A DNA stretch of 64,000 bases from Lachnospiraceae bacterium (GCA_015057435.1 SVEJ01000008.1:1-64000); one strand, 5' to 3'. Numbered from the stretch's first letter, positions 54,887 through 64,000 are shown. A program made the numbers and translations. The notes: generated from the letters alone by a model not told the origin.

Positions 54887-55570
54887 ATGAAAAAGGTTAT
54901 AATTTTTTTGGGTGTAATTGTTTTGTTGTCTGCAATTTTTTTGACTGCCGTATTTTGGGGACAAAAGGAATACTTAATACCATATTCTTACACAGAGATA
55001 TATGGGGTTGATTTGGAAGAACTTTTTCCACTGGGTAAAAGTGAAACCATGGGAGAAGTCTTATATCAAAATAGTATAAGAGATGAGAATAAAAACATTA
55101 TTTTATCACTTACAGCGAGCCAAAGGAAAACACTCCTTCGAAATATGGAAGAAATTATGGATACATGGAAGGGAGTATTTGAACAATACGACTTTGTGTG
55201 TGATTTTGGTGATGACTATTCGGATATATATATATCAGGAGAGAAGAGACAATTAGAGGAAGTATTAACAGAAGAAAATATTCATTTTATTATGGTCTTA
55301 GCGTCTTCGTATCACATCGTTTCTGATAATGAGGGGCAAGTCGTAACTTTTGTATTAGAAGATGATCGAGGTAATACAATATTGCAAAAGCAGATAAAGA
55401 AATTTGATTCGCGAGTGAACTGCTATAAGTTGGAATCTGAGGACTCTGTTGCCATAGATCAAATTACGGAATGGGGATATTATGAATTGATAAATACAGA
55501 TTATAACGGTAATATCCAAGTAATTGCAACCAAAGAGCAATATGACAAATTAATGGAAATGTTAAAGTAG
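54887..55570 (+). CDS. Membrane-anchored protein, possible partner of the 53762 product
   Basis: Protein of 227 aa. One N-terminal membrane helix (residues 4-24; VIIFLGVIVLLSAIFLTAVF), the rest polar and probably outside the cell. No family recognised. It starts 9 bases after the previous gene with GGGAG at about 54878-54882, so the two are co-expressed. As the second gene in a unit placed between ddl and murI it could be an immunity protein or a membrane partner; this rests on context only. Confidence 0.45.
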   Translation: MKKVIIFLGVIVLLSAIFLTAVFWGQKEYLIPYSYTEIYGVDLEELFPLGKSETMGEVLYQNSIRDENKNIILSLTASQRKTLLRNMEEIMDTWKGVFEQYDFVCDFGDDYSDIYISGEKRQLEEVLTEENIHFIMVLASSYHIVSDNEGQVVTFVLEDDRGNTILQKQIKKFDSRVNCYKLESEDSVAIDQITEWGYYELINTDYNGNIQVIATKEQYDKLMEMLK

Positions 55571-55606
55571 GAGAAATTGAAAGTTGATATCGGAAAGGAT
55601 TAAAAA

Positions 55607-56410
55607 ATGAACAACCCAATAGGTGTTTTTGATTCGGGTGTAGGCGGACTTACCGTTGTCAGTGAAATTATGAGACAGCTGCCGGGTGAGAATCTGGTGT
55701 ATTTTGGAGATACGGCAAGAGTTCCTTATGGATCGAAATCTAAGAATACAGTATTAAAATATAGCAAGCAGATTGTAAGATTTTTGAAGACAAAGAACGT
55801 CAAAGCAATTGTAATAGCATGTAATACAGCCAGTGCTTTGGCACTGGATGAGATTGCTGCCCAATTGGATATTCCTGTGATTGGCGTGGTGAAACCGGGT
55901 GCGAAGATGGCGGTTGAGACGACGAAAACCGGGAATGTAGGCGTGATTGGAACGGAAAGTACAATTAAGTCAGGAATCTATAATGATTACATAAGAGAGC
56001 TGAACGCAGATATTACGGTTGTCAGCAAACCTTGTCCGCTGTTTGTTCCGTTGGTTGAAGAAGGGTTATTAGAAGATCGTGTGACAGATGATATTGTTGG
56101 TCGTTATCTTCGCGTGATGAAAGAATACAAAGTGGATTCTTTGGTGCTTGGGTGTACGCATTATCCTCTGATTAGTAATGCGATTGAACGGTTTATGGGT
56201 AAGAAAGTGAATCTTGTTAATCCTGCTTTTGAGACGGCGAAGAGCTTGAAAGAATTGTTGACAGAGAAGGAAATGCTCAATACCGACAAAGGAAAACCAA
56301 GGTATGAGTATTATGTAAGTGATGGAGTAGATAAATTCATCTCATTTGCAGACAATGTGTTGCCGTATCATGTAACAACAACACAGATTGTCGACATAGA
56401 AAGTTATTAA
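55607..56410 (+). CDS. murI: Glutamate racemase
   Basis: Protein of 267 aa. It shows GVFDSGVGGLTV with the active-site Asp-Ser, YFGDTARVPYG, and the two catalytic cysteines in IACNTASA and LGCTHYPL. It makes D-Glu for peptidoglycan. Downstream genes follow closely (12 and about 11 bases), so it heads a small operon with DUF1934 and methyltransferase genes. Confidence 0.97.
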   Translation: MNNPIGVFDSGVGGLTVVSEIMRQLPGENLVYFGDTARVPYGSKSKNTVLKYSKQIVRFLKTKNVKAIVIACNTASALALDEIAAQLDIPVIGVVKPGAKMAVETTKTGNVGVIGTESTIKSGIYNDYIRELNADITVVSKPCPLFVPLVEEGLLEDRVTDDIVGRYLRVMKEYKVDSLVLGCTHYPLISNAIERFMGKKVNLVNPAFETAKSLKELLTEKEMLNTDKGKPRYEYYVSDGVDKFISFADNVLPYHVTTTQIVDIESY

Positions 56411-56422
56411 GGAAGTACGGTT

Positions 56423-56842
56423 ATGACGAAGGATGTATTAGTGACGATATCCGGTATGCAAAACGATATAGAAGATACACCAATAGAGTTGGTTACGGTT
56501 GGAACGTATTATTTGAAAAATGGTAAACATTACGTCTTGTTTGATGAACAGGTTGAAGATGGCGATGTTGTGACAAAGAATACTGTGAAGTTCCATGACG
56601 GACACTTTGAGATCATAAAACGTGGTGGGGCGAATTCGTTTCTTGTTTTTGAGAACGGTAAAAAAACTTCCAGTATCTATAATACATTAGTTGGACCGTT
56701 GCAGATTGATACACTAACGAGTGCTCTTAATATTGAGGAATCGGAAGAGAAGATACAGGTATATGTCAAGTACAGCCTGAATATGAATCAAGCTTTCATT
56801 TCAGAGTGTGAGGTTCATTTTACGGTGCAAGCAAGAATGTAA
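56423..56842 (+). CDS. DUF1934 family beta-barrel protein
   Basis: Protein of 139 aa matching the DUF1934 (YwiB-like) pattern: VLVTISGMQ near the start, LVTVGTYYLKNGKHYVLFDE, and a YSLNMNQAFISECEVHFTVQ end. These are small lipocalin-like barrels of unknown role. It lies directly after murI. Confidence 0.8.
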   Translation: MTKDVLVTISGMQNDIEDTPIELVTVGTYYLKNGKHYVLFDEQVEDGDVVTKNTVKFHDGHFEIIKRGGANSFLVFENGKKTSSIYNTLVGPLQIDTLTSALNIEESEEKIQVYVKYSLNMNQAFISECEVHFTVQARM

Positions 56843-56853
56843 GGAGTATGTAT

Positions 56854-57495
56854 ATGAAAAAGAAGAAAGGGGAAACCCCGAAGTTTTTTGAAAATTATAA
56901 GTACGAAGAATTTCTTGGAATTGAAAGTACCGAAATTGTTTACAATAACCGCTATAATGATGATTATTACAGATATGAGCCCACAAGCTATAGTGGGCTC
57001 ATTTGCGCGTTTGACGAGTTAGAAGACAGTATCACGAAGTATGATCGTTTGGTGGATTTTGGATGCGGAAAAGGAAGAGTTTTGTTCTATGTGAATCAGA
57101 GATTTCAATGCGAAGTGTGTGGCATTGAGGTCGATGAACAGTTGTATGAATTAGCACTTGATAATCGCGCATATTTTAATACGCGTTTTCGGGATACAAT
57201 GGAAAGAATAGAGATTCTTCATGGCAAGGCAGAAGAATATGTTATCAAGCCGGAAGACAATATCTTCTATTTTTTTAATCCGTTTGAGATTAATATATTT
57301 GAAAAGGTAATCGATAATATTTTGAATAGTCTAAAAGAACATCCAAGAAGAATTATGGTTATGATGTATTATCCGAAAGTAGAATATACGCGCCACATGA
57401 AACATAGGGGTTTTCGGTTGTTTCGCATCGCAAAGCTTCCGGCGTATGATGTGGATTGGGATGAGAAGGTTATGATCTATGAATATACGTGCTAA
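56854..57495 (+). CDS. SAM-dependent methyltransferase
   Basis: Protein of 213 aa with a class I methyltransferase motif I (LVDFGCGKGRVLFYV), a post-I acidic residue in GIEVDEQLYELA, and a later FYFFNPFEINIFEKV that resembles motif IV. Substrate unknown. AAGGAG at 56841-56846 is too close to the ATG at 56848 but 7 bases from the ATG at 56854, which I chose. Confidence 0.75.
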   Translation: MKKKKGETPKFFENYKYEEFLGIESTEIVYNNRYNDDYYRYEPTSYSGLICAFDELEDSITKYDRLVDFGCGKGRVLFYVNQRFQCEVCGIEVDEQLYELALDNRAYFNTRFRDTMERIEILHGKAEEYVIKPEDNIFYFFNPFEINIFEKVIDNILNSLKEHPRRIMVMMYYPKVEYTRHMKHRGFRLFRIAKLPAYDVDWDEKVMIYEYTC

Positions 57496-57535
57496 ATGTG
57501 GTGGCTGATGCCAAAGAATGGCACAAGATGTCATG

Positions 57536-57564
57536 TTGTGTGAAGATGGAAAAAATGATATAAT
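57536..57564 (+). promoter_or_regulatory. Promoter of the gdpP-rplI-dnaB cluster
   Basis: TTGTGT at 57536-57541, 17-base spacer, and a perfect TATAAT at 57559-57564 with TGA before it. Confidence 0.75.
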
Positions 57565-57610
57565 GATTCAGCATGCGTTGTGCCGAAAACGCGATGATAG
57601 GAGTAGGTTT

Positions 57611-59671
57611 ATGAATAAGGATAACCCTTTGAGAAAAGAACTTGAAAAGTATTTGCAGATACCATTTTTTATGGTTATTTTATTAGCTGTCATGAATGGT
57701 ATTGTGTATGGCATAGATACGACAAGTGGTGTGGCAGTCAGTATATTTTTGGTTGTCTATTTGTTGATTGTGCTTTTAGTTTATTTTAGAAAAAGACCGA
57801 ACATTATGTCTGACTTGGTGGCATTTAGTTTTGCACATGGTTCAGTACAGAATGAATTGATAAGAGAATTAACGATACCGTATGCGCTTGTGAACATGAA
57901 AGGTAGAGTACTTTGGAACAACCAGGCTTTTTTTGATGCAGCTAAGAGTGACAAGAAGCATATGCGCAAGCATATTCAACATATTTTTACAGATATAACA
58001 TTGGAATTGTTGCAGATGACACCTGAGGATGAAGGGAAACGCGAACTGCACATCTATGAGCATGAGCGTAATTACCGCGTAGAAATCAGACGTGTTCAGG
58101 TGGAAAGTGTGTTAAAAGACGCATTAGAGGAAGATGTAAGAAATGAAGATGCATTGTTTGCTGTTTATATGTACGATGAGACGGATTTGGTAGTAGCATT
58201 AGCAGAGAAAGAAAAGATTCGCATGGTTGTGGGTCAGATCTATATTGATAATTACGAGGAAGCAATGGAATCAATAGAAGAAGTAAGACAGTCTTTGCTA
58301 GTTGCGTTGCTTGATCGAAAGATTACAAAATATATGCAAAATGCAGATGCGATTATTAAGAAATTAGAAAAGGACAAATATATCTTTGTTTGTCAGCAAC
58401 AGAATCTTGAATTGTTGCAGCAAGGAAAATTTTCTTTGTTGGATGAAGTCAAGAGTATTAATATCGGTAATGAGACACCGGTTACGCTTAGTATTGCCAT
58501 TGGTATCAACTCTGAAAGCGATCATTATGCAATGGCATATGAGTATTCTCATATGGCGATGGACTTAGCACTTGGCCGAGGTGGAGATCAGGCTGTTGTT
58601 AAGAACGGAGAGAAGATTATTTACTATGGTGGCAAAACGCAATCGGCAGAAAAGAATACACGTGTAAAAGCACGTGTGAAAGCACATGCGTTGAAGGAAT
58701 TGCTTGCCACACGAGATAAAGTTTTGATTATGGGACATAAGAAACCGGATATAGATAGCTTAGGTGCGGCAATTGGAATCTATCGTCTTGCGGTCATGAT
58801 GGATAAAAAGGCACATATCGTTATCAATGAAGTAACAAGTTCTATTCGTCCGACGATGAATAATTTTCTTGGAAGTACGGTTTATCCGGATGACATGTTT
58901 TACAGTAGTGAACAGGCATTAGAAACAGTAGATCCGAATACGGTTGTGATTGTAGTAGATGTGAATCGTCCGGCTTACACAGAGTGTGAAGAGTTGCTTG
59001 CTCATACGAAGAATATTGTAGTAATTGATCATCACCGACAGATGGGCGAAGTGATTGAACATGCAACGCTTTCTTATATTGAGCCATATGCATCTTCTGC
59101 ATGTGAGATGGTGGCGGAGATTTTGCAATATAGTATTGATAAGCCAAAGCTTCGTCCGGCAGAAGCGGATGCAATGTATGCAGGTATTTTGGTAGATACG
59201 GATAATTTTGTATCAAAGACAGGTGTCAGAACGTTCGAGGCAGCCTCTTTCTTGCGTAAGTCAGGTGCAGATATGGTGCGTGTAAGAAAAGCCAATCGTA
59301 CAGATATTGATAGTTACAAGCAATTGTCTGAAGGTGTTGCAAAAGCAGAGATTTACATGGATGACTTTGCAATTTCTGAAGTGCCGACAGACGGAGTGGA
59401 TAGCCCAACAGTATTGGCTGCAAAAGTTGCGAATGATTTGTTAGATGTAGAGAATGTAAGGGCATCATTTGTTCTTTCTAAGATAGGTAATGTAGTGTAT
59501 ATTAGTGCACGTTCGATTGACGATGTCAATGTACAGGTAATTATGGAAGCATTTGGCGGTGGTGGTCACGGAACAGTGGCCGGTGCCCAGATTGAAGATA
59601 TTACCATAGAGGAAGGTCGGGAGCGCATTAAGGAAGTGCTTCGCAAGATGCATGACGATGGTGATGTGTAG
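57611..59671 (+). CDS. gdpP: c-di-AMP phosphodiesterase GdpP
   Basis: Protein of 686 aa with the GdpP order: two membrane helices (about 15-60), a PAS-like domain (about 75-150), a degenerate GGDEF domain (about 205-340; VGQIYIDNYEEAM), a DHH domain (MGHKKPDIDSLGAA at about 374, VIDHHRQMG) and DHHA1 (GGGGHGTVAGA at about 648). It hydrolyses c-di-AMP to pApA. ATG 57611 has AGGAG upstream; the in-frame start at 57518 would run over the promoter. The order gdpP-rplI-dnaB is typical of Firmicutes. Confidence 0.95.
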   Translation: MNKDNPLRKELEKYLQIPFFMVILLAVMNGIVYGIDTTSGVAVSIFLVVYLLIVLLVYFRKRPNIMSDLVAFSFAHGSVQNELIRELTIPYALVNMKGRVLWNNQAFFDAAKSDKKHMRKHIQHIFTDITLELLQMTPEDEGKRELHIYEHERNYRVEIRRVQVESVLKDALEEDVRNEDALFAVYMYDETDLVVALAEKEKIRMVVGQIYIDNYEEAMESIEEVRQSLLVALLDRKITKYMQNADAIIKKLEKDKYIFVCQQQNLELLQQGKFSLLDEVKSINIGNETPVTLSIAIGINSESDHYAMAYEYSHMAMDLALGRGGDQAVVKNGEKIIYYGGKTQSAEKNTRVKARVKAHALKELLATRDKVLIMGHKKPDIDSLGAAIGIYRLAVMMDKKAHIVINEVTSSIRPTMNNFLGSTVYPDDMFYSSEQALETVDPNTVVIVVDVNRPAYTECEELLAHTKNIVVIDHHRQMGEVIEHATLSYIEPYASSACEMVAEILQYSIDKPKLRPAEADAMYAGILVDTDNFVSKTGVRTFEAASFLRKSGADMVRVRKANRTDIDSYKQLSEGVAKAEIYMDDFAISEVPTDGVDSPTVLAAKVANDLLDVENVRASFVLSKIGNVVYISARSIDDVNVQVIMEAFGGGGHGTVAGAQIEDITIEEGRERIKEVLRKMHDDGDV

Positions 59672-59695
59672 AGAAACAGAAAGGTGGACTTGGAT

Positions 59696-60142
59696 ATGGA
59701 CGTAATTTTGTTAGAAGATGTGAAAAATGTTGGAAAAAAAGGTGAAGTTGTCAAGGTCAATGACGGATACGGAAGAAATGTTTTGATTAAGCAAAAGAAA
59801 GCATTAGAGGCAACAGGTAAGAATCTGAATGATTTGAAATTAAAAAAGGCAAATGATGATAAGATTGCTGCAGAGAATCTTGAAGCAGCCAAGGAACTTG
59901 GCAAGAAGATTGAAGAATCTGAGATTACAGTTTCTATTAAAGTCGGTGAAGGCGGAAAGACATTTGGTTCTATCTCTTCCAAAGAGATTGCAGAAGAAGT
60001 GAAGAAACAGTTAGGAATTGATGTAGATAAGAAAAAAGTATTGTTGAAGGATGCAATCAAGAGTGTTGGAAACTTTGATGTTAATATCAAGTTGCATCCA
60101 CAGGTTACAACTACCTTGACTGTTAAAGTCGTAGGCAAATAA
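59696..60142 (+). CDS. rplI: Large ribosomal subunit protein bL9
   Basis: Protein of 148 aa. The N-terminal rRNA-binding domain reads [26 protein letters not shown], followed by the long helix and C-terminal domain ([20 protein letters not shown]-type [16 protein letters not shown]). AAAGGTGG precedes ATG 59696; the GTG at 59684 lies within that site. Starts 24 bases after gdpP. Confidence 0.96.
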   Translation: MDVILLEDVKNVGKKGEVVKVNDGYGRNVLIKQKKALEATGKNLNDLKLKKANDDKIAAENLEAAKELGKKIEESEITVSIKVGEGGKTFGSISSKEIAEEVKKQLGIDVDKKKVLLKDAIKSVGNFDVNIKLHPQVTTTLTVKVVGK

Positions 60143-60215
60143 GATAATCGGCCGACAGGAGCGATTGAAAGATTTCTTAGAGATGATTTCGTAGATAGAA
60201 AGGTTTTAACAACAC

Positions 60216-61559
60216 ATGGATGAGGCGGTTATTAAGAGAAAACAACCGAATAGTTTGGAAGCGGAGCAATCAGTTATCGGTTCCATGTTGATGGATCGAG
60301 ATGCAATTGTTGAAGTGGCTGATATTTTGACCAAAGATGATTTTTATTATGCACAGTACGGACTTTTGTTTGATGCTATGGTTACCTTGTATAATGAAGG
60401 TAAAAAGGTGGATGTGCTGACTGTAAGTGAAAAGTTAAAGGCAATGGGTGCACCGGAATCGGTAAGTAGCATGGAGTATGTGGGTGATATTATTGCAGTT
60501 GTTCCTACATCCATTCATGCAAAACAATATGCACAGATTGTCCAGGATAAGTCGACACTTCGTAAGGTTATTAAGTTCACCGAAAAGACGATGGAAGCAT
60601 GTTATGCAGGGAAGCAGGACGTGACAGATCTTCTTGAAATTTCGGAAAAAGAGTTGTTTGAGATTGTGCAAAAAAGAAATAGCGGAGATGAATTCGTTCC
60701 GATGCAAAAGATTGTATTGGATGTATTAGATACGATTGAAGCATCTGCAAAGCGTGGCAGCAAGGTTACCGGAGTTCCGACCGGTTTTATTGATTTGGAT
60801 GAGAAACTTACCGGTTTGCACGGTTCAGAGTTGATTTTGATTGCAGCAAGACCTGCTATGGGTAAGACTGCATTTGCACTTAATATTGCACAGCACGCCG
60901 TAATGAAAGCGGAAGTGCCGTGTGTAGTATTCAGTCTGGAGATGAGTAAAGAACAGTTGGCAACTCGTTTGATTGCGATGGATTCGATGGTCGATTCCCA
61001 AGCGATTCGTACCGGACAGTTAAAGGATTCTGACTGGGATAAGTTGATGGACTCTACATACAGAGTAGGTTCTACGAATATGTTTATTGATGACACACCG
61101 GGTATTACGATTGCAGAGCTTCGTTCGAAGTGTCGAAAACTTAAGCAGACGCAGGATATCGGATTGGTAATTATCGATTACTTGCAGTTGATGAACGGTA
61201 GCGGTCGTTCTGAATCCCGTCAGCAAGAGATTTCGGAAATCAGTCGTTCGTTGAAGAAATTAGCAAGAGAGTTGAATGTTCCGGTTATTGCATTGTCACA
61301 GCTAAACCGTGCGGTTGACAGCCGTGAGGATCATAAGCCGGTTATGTCGGATTTGCGTGAGTCCGGAGCGATTGAGCAGGATGCCGACGTTATTATGTTT
61401 ATATATCGTGATGATTATTATAACAAAGAGTCAACAAAACCGGGAATTGCAGATATTATTGTTGCAAAACAGAGAAATGGTTCTACCGGACCTGTCGAAC
61501 TGGTATGGATGGGACAATTTACAAAATTTGCGAACAAAGAAAGAAAAGGGAAAGCATAA
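60216..61559 (+). CDS. dnaB: Replicative DNA helicase
   Basis: Protein of 447 aa, the normal DnaB length. The N-terminal domain starts PNSLEAEQSVIGSML; the RecA-like domain has Walker A ARPAMGKTAF near residues 210-220, Walker B VIIDYLQLM, and the DnaB motif LKKLARELNVPVIALSQLNR. No intein is present. It unwinds DNA at the replication fork. Its stop codon lies inside the terminator shared with the opposite gene. Confidence 0.97.
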   Translation: MDEAVIKRKQPNSLEAEQSVIGSMLMDRDAIVEVADILTKDDFYYAQYGLLFDAMVTLYNEGKKVDVLTVSEKLKAMGAPESVSSMEYVGDIIAVVPTSIHAKQYAQIVQDKSTLRKVIKFTEKTMEACYAGKQDVTDLLEISEKELFEIVQKRNSGDEFVPMQKIVLDVLDTIEASAKRGSKVTGVPTGFIDLDEKLTGLHGSELILIAARPAMGKTAFALNIAQHAVMKAEVPCVVFSLEMSKEQLATRLIAMDSMVDSQAIRTGQLKDSDWDKLMDSTYRVGSTNMFIDDTPGITIAELRSKCRKLKQTQDIGLVIIDYLQLMNGSGRSESRQQEISEISRSLKKLARELNVPVIALSQLNRAVDSREDHKPVMSDLRESGAIEQDADVIMFIYRDDYYNKESTKPGIADIIVAKQRNGSTGPVELVWMGQFTKFANKERKGKA

Positions 61560-61570
61560 TGCTTTCCCTT
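61546..61570. terminator. Bidirectional terminator overlapping two stop codons
   Basis: A 25-base perfect palindrome (AAGGGAAAGCAT 61546-61557, ATGCTTTCCCTT 61559-61570) contains the dnaB stop (61557-61559) and reaches into the stop of the minus-strand gene (61569-61571). Confidence 0.8.
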
Positions 61571-61982
61571 ATTCATTGCTGACAACTGTTGTGTTAGCTT
61601 TGAAATTTTTATTATATTCTTTGGCAATCTTGTTCATGTTATGAATAACGAAGAAGTTTGCTAAAAATGGTCCGATGATAATGAAGGTACCGAACAGATA
61701 CCAGAATAGTGTTGTTCCAGGTCCCGGTTTGATTCGCATTCCAAACTCTTCTCCTGTAGTCTGAATGCGGTCCGCAACATAGAAAAACCATACCCAGCGG
61801 TAGATTCCTAATGTAAGAATGGAAAGTAGTATTACAACAATATAATTCGGTAACTTCTTTTCTTCACGATTCATCTCATTCAAATCTCTTGTCAATTGAA
61901 ACCAGAAGACGATGTTATAGATACCAAACGTTGGTATTGTAAAAAGAATTAATTTCCATAGTCTGCGGTTTTCATTTATCAT
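61569..61982 (-). CDS. DUF4234 family membrane protein
   Basis: Protein of 137 aa with three or four membrane segments and the DUF4234 pattern (FTIPTFGIYNIVFWFQLTRDLN, LTLGIYRWVWFFYVADRI). The GIY-xx-W repeat is typical. Function unknown. It follows pncB on the minus strand after 3 bases, so they are likely co-transcribed. Confidence 0.8.
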   Translation of the reverse strand: MINENRRLWKLILFTIPTFGIYNIVFWFQLTRDLNEMNREEKKLPNYIVVILLSILTLGIYRWVWFFYVADRIQTTGEEFGMRIKPGPGTTLFWYLFGTFIIIGPFLANFFVIHNMNKIAKEYNKNFKANTTVVSNE

Positions 61983-61985
61983 TGG

Positions 61986-63437
61986 TTAGTTCCTCCTTTT
62001 ATTAAGCAAATTCATCTTCAAGTCGTATAATGGTTTCGATAAGTCGACGTGTACTTCCTGTGGATTGACAAGACGTCTCGACTCATCCCATAATAGATCA
62101 AGCTGTTCCTGACAGTAGGTGCGAATATCCATTGTCTTAGGGGATGTGTATACACATTGTCCCTTCTTAAAAATAGGAATCAATAGCTCCTTGATATCGT
62201 AAGAGCCACCCGCCAAGGTCGAACGTTTCCACGTATCAATCGGGTGGAAAATTTCCAAATCTTTAGAAGTATCATACACCTCATCGGCTAGTGAAATCAA
62301 GTCTGCTTTTAGCTTGCCTGTTTCTTTGTCAATAATTCGGAATACAGTTTTGTTGCCAGGGTTTGTTACTTTGGCAGGATTTTCGGAAATCTTAATCTTG
62401 GCAGTAAATGTTTCTTCGCCTTCTTTTTTGATGGCAGCCAATTTGTATACGCCACCAAATGCAGGGCAGTCTGCGGAAGTAATTAGGTTCGTTCCGACAC
62501 CCCAGGAAGTGATAGCAGCACCTTGTGTTTTCAAACTGTCAATCAAGTATTCATCCAAATCTGATGATGCAGAAATGATTGCATCATTAAATCCTGCAGC
62601 ATCTAACATCTTCCGTGCCTTTTTAGAAAGATATGCAAGGTCTCCGCTGTCTAAGCGGATACCGTATCGCTTGGATTGAATTCCCGCTGCTCGCATTTCC
62701 TCAAACACCTTAATAGCATTCGGCACACCGGATTTCAATGTGTCATAAGTATCTACCAATAAAATGCATGCATCCGGATACATGTCAGCATATGTCTTAA
62801 ATGCAGTATATTCATCTGGAAAACTCATAATCCAGCTATGTGCGTGGGTTCCCAATACCGGAACATCAAAGATTTCACCACAAAGTACGTTGGATGTTCC
62901 GATGCATCCGCCAATCATAGCAGCTCTTGCTCCGAGCGTTCCTGCGTCGGGTCCTTGTGCACGGCGTAATCCGAATTCCATAACTCCGTCACCCTTGGCT
63001 GCAAAACATACTCTGGCGGCTTTCGTAGCAATTAAGCTTTGGTGATTCAGTATATTAAGAATTGCAGTTTCCACAAGCTGAGCTTCCATAATCGGAGCAA
63101 TTACCTTCACCAATAGCTCGTGAGGAAATACAACACTTCCCTCCGGTATCGCATAGATATCACCGGTAAAGTGGAAACCCGCAAGGTATTCCAAAAAGTC
63201 TTCGTTAAAGATACCAAGACCTCGTAGGTAATCAATATCGTCATAAGAGAACGAGAGATTTTTCACATAGTCAATAATCTGATGAAGTCCTGCGGTAATT
63301 GCATAACCGTTACCGGAAGGATTTTTTCTGTAAAATGCATCAAACACAACTACATCGTTGCTTTTTTGGTTGAAGTATCCCTGCATCATGGTAAGTTCAT
63401 ATAAATCTGTTAGTAAAGTTAAATTCTGATATGCCAT
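61986..63437 (-). CDS. pncB: Nicotinate phosphoribosyltransferase
   Basis: Protein of 483 aa. It makes nicotinate mononucleotide from nicotinate and PRPP in NAD salvage. Seen: LLTDLYELTMMQGYF, FDAFYRKNPSGNGYAI, GTHAHSWIMSFPDE with the catalytic-type His, and RLDSGDLAYLSKKAR. AAGGAGG just before MAYQNL sets the start at 63437; an in-frame start at 63542 is unlikely. Confidence 0.94.
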   Translation of the reverse strand: MAYQNLTLLTDLYELTMMQGYFNQKSNDVVVFDAFYRKNPSGNGYAITAGLHQIIDYVKNLSFSYDDIDYLRGLGIFNEDFLEYLAGFHFTGDIYAIPEGSVVFPHELLVKVIAPIMEAQLVETAILNILNHQSLIATKAARVCFAAKGDGVMEFGLRRAQGPDAGTLGARAAMIGGCIGTSNVLCGEIFDVPVLGTHAHSWIMSFPDEYTAFKTYADMYPDACILLVDTYDTLKSGVPNAIKVFEEMRAAGIQSKRYGIRLDSGDLAYLSKKARKMLDAAGFNDAIISASSDLDEYLIDSLKTQGAAITSWGVGTNLITSADCPAFGGVYKLAAIKKEGEETFTAKIKISENPAKVTNPGNKTVFRIIDKETGKLKADLISLADEVYDTSKDLEIFHPIDTWKRSTLAGGSYDIKELLIPIFKKGQCVYTSPKTMDIRTYCQEQLDLLWDESRRLVNPQEVHVDLSKPLYDLKMNLLNKRRN

Positions 63438-63781
63438 GAAATGTCCTCCTTGCACACTGATAACAATTAGTTTAGCACAATTGTAAAAGATAGTAAATGA
63501 AAGAAATCTTAAAAGTTTGTGAGGAATATGAGAGAGTGGCAAGAAGAGTAAACCGAAGTGGTCGGGAAAGCAACTTGAGGTGGTTGAAAACGGTAAGTAT
63601 AGTGTGGTATTCTAAGACAGATGGTCAATTGAAATCGAATTGTCATATTTTTGGCAAGTGCAACTAGAAGTTGCTCGTTTGGAAATGTTAATTGCTAGAA
63701 AAGAGAGAAAAAAATTGCTAGCATTTTTATAATTACAAAAACTATGGACGACTTTGGAATTACAATTGGAGGATAGAGGAG
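63438..63781. other. Intergenic region between divergent pncB and BspA-like gene
   Basis: This 344-base stretch holds the pncB leader and the upstream region of the gene at 63782. A 56-codon plus-strand frame at 63497-63667 has no ribosome binding site and no recognisable similarity. No terminator, RNA gene or clear promoter was found. Confidence 0.5.
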
Positions 63782-64000
63782 ATGTCAAAGTTAAAAAAAG
63801 AAAAATTATTAGTAACATTTATGATGATGTACATATGTATCTTGGGGATATTGTGCTATGGAACGGATGTCAGTGCAACCGAAGCAACATCCATCAGTGG
63901 AAGTGTTCCTTGTAGTACAGGTAGTGTTACCTGGACATTGGATGATGAAGGTACCTTGTTATTTTCCGGAACAGGAACAACGGATTTCTCCGAGTGGCAG
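63782..64000 (+). CDS. BspA-like surface protein, 5' end only
   Basis: The first 73 codons are in the window; the gene runs off the right edge. GGAGG at 63769-63773 supports ATG 63782. A signal peptide (about 1-37; FMMMYICILGILCYGTDVSA) is followed by the BspA N-domain motif VTWTLDDEGTLLFSGTG, as in the products at 19577, 22424, 36799 and 40974. Confidence 0.75.
   Translation, partial: MSKLKKEKLLVTFMMMYICILGILCYGTDVSATEATSISGSVPCSTGSVTWTLDDEGTLLFSGTGTTDFSEWQ

Noticed and set aside
59566-60138. Minus-strand frame of 190 codons opposite rplI
   Set aside because: rplI is certain here; the opposing frame is Ser/Phe-rich and lacks a start signal.
60602-61096. Minus-strand frame of 164 codons opposite dnaB
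   Set aside because: Shadow of dnaB; no ribosome binding site and no recognised motif.
63497-63667. 56-codon plus-strand frame upstream of the last gene
   Set aside because: No ribosome binding site, odd composition and no recognisable similarity.
1-64000. tRNA, rRNA and complete insertion sequence genes
   Set aside because: None could be recognised on either strand by reading; only the Rpn-type tail at 28720 hints at a mobile element.

Overview
The window looks like chromosome from a low-GC, spore-forming Gram-positive of the Clostridia, most likely Lachnospiraceae. This rests on AT-rich codon use, strong AGGAGG ribosome binding sites, extended -10 promoters, a spoIIR gene, the gdpP-rplI-dnaB cluster, BspA-like leucine-rich surface proteins and CAP-domain proteins. 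The assignment is inferred from gene content; no species can be named.

Layout. (1) 1-1393: rplJ-rplL with a consensus promoter, an L10-type autoregulatory leader ending in an attenuator hairpin, and a terminator. (2) 1394-29029: about 27.6 kb of accessory genes lying between rplL and rpoB, which are normally neighbours. It holds a transglutaminase-like lipoprotein, an HD hydrolase, two copies of a paired module (double-HTH protein plus a kinase carrying an N-terminal C-lobe-only pseudokinase), an ECF sigma factor fused to a membrane anchor and outer domain, BspA/DUF285/FN3/CAP/PPC-like surface proteins, a YefM/ParE-type toxin-antitoxin pair, an NlpC/P60 protein and several gene relics. (3) 29030-36684: rpoB-rpoC under their own consensus promoter. 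(4) 36685-47509: two LRR-CAP surface proteins flanking a membrane GGDEF/EAL protein, an opposing acyl-CoA ligase, and another BspA-like protein. (5) 47510-61571: mostly housekeeping: small alarmone synthetase, pyruvate kinase, spoIIR, ddl, murI, gdpP, rplI, dnaB. Inserted here are a PARG-like protein and a two-gene unit between ddl and murI that could be a secreted effector and its partner. (6) 61569-64000: DUF4234 and pncB on the minus strand, then the start of another BspA-like protein.

The main candidate system is in region 2. Three promoter-like elements share AAAACTTTT, GTC 20 bases after its ACT, and GTA 9 bases after GTC. They lie upstream of a broken gene (3645), the tethered sigma-factor operon (6554, overlapping the kinase stop codon) and the small-protein/FN3-CAP operon (11347). 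Together with the linked HTH-kinase pairs this suggests an envelope-sensing circuit controlling the adjacent surface proteins. The circuit is inference; the motif spacing and domain layouts are read directly from the sequence.
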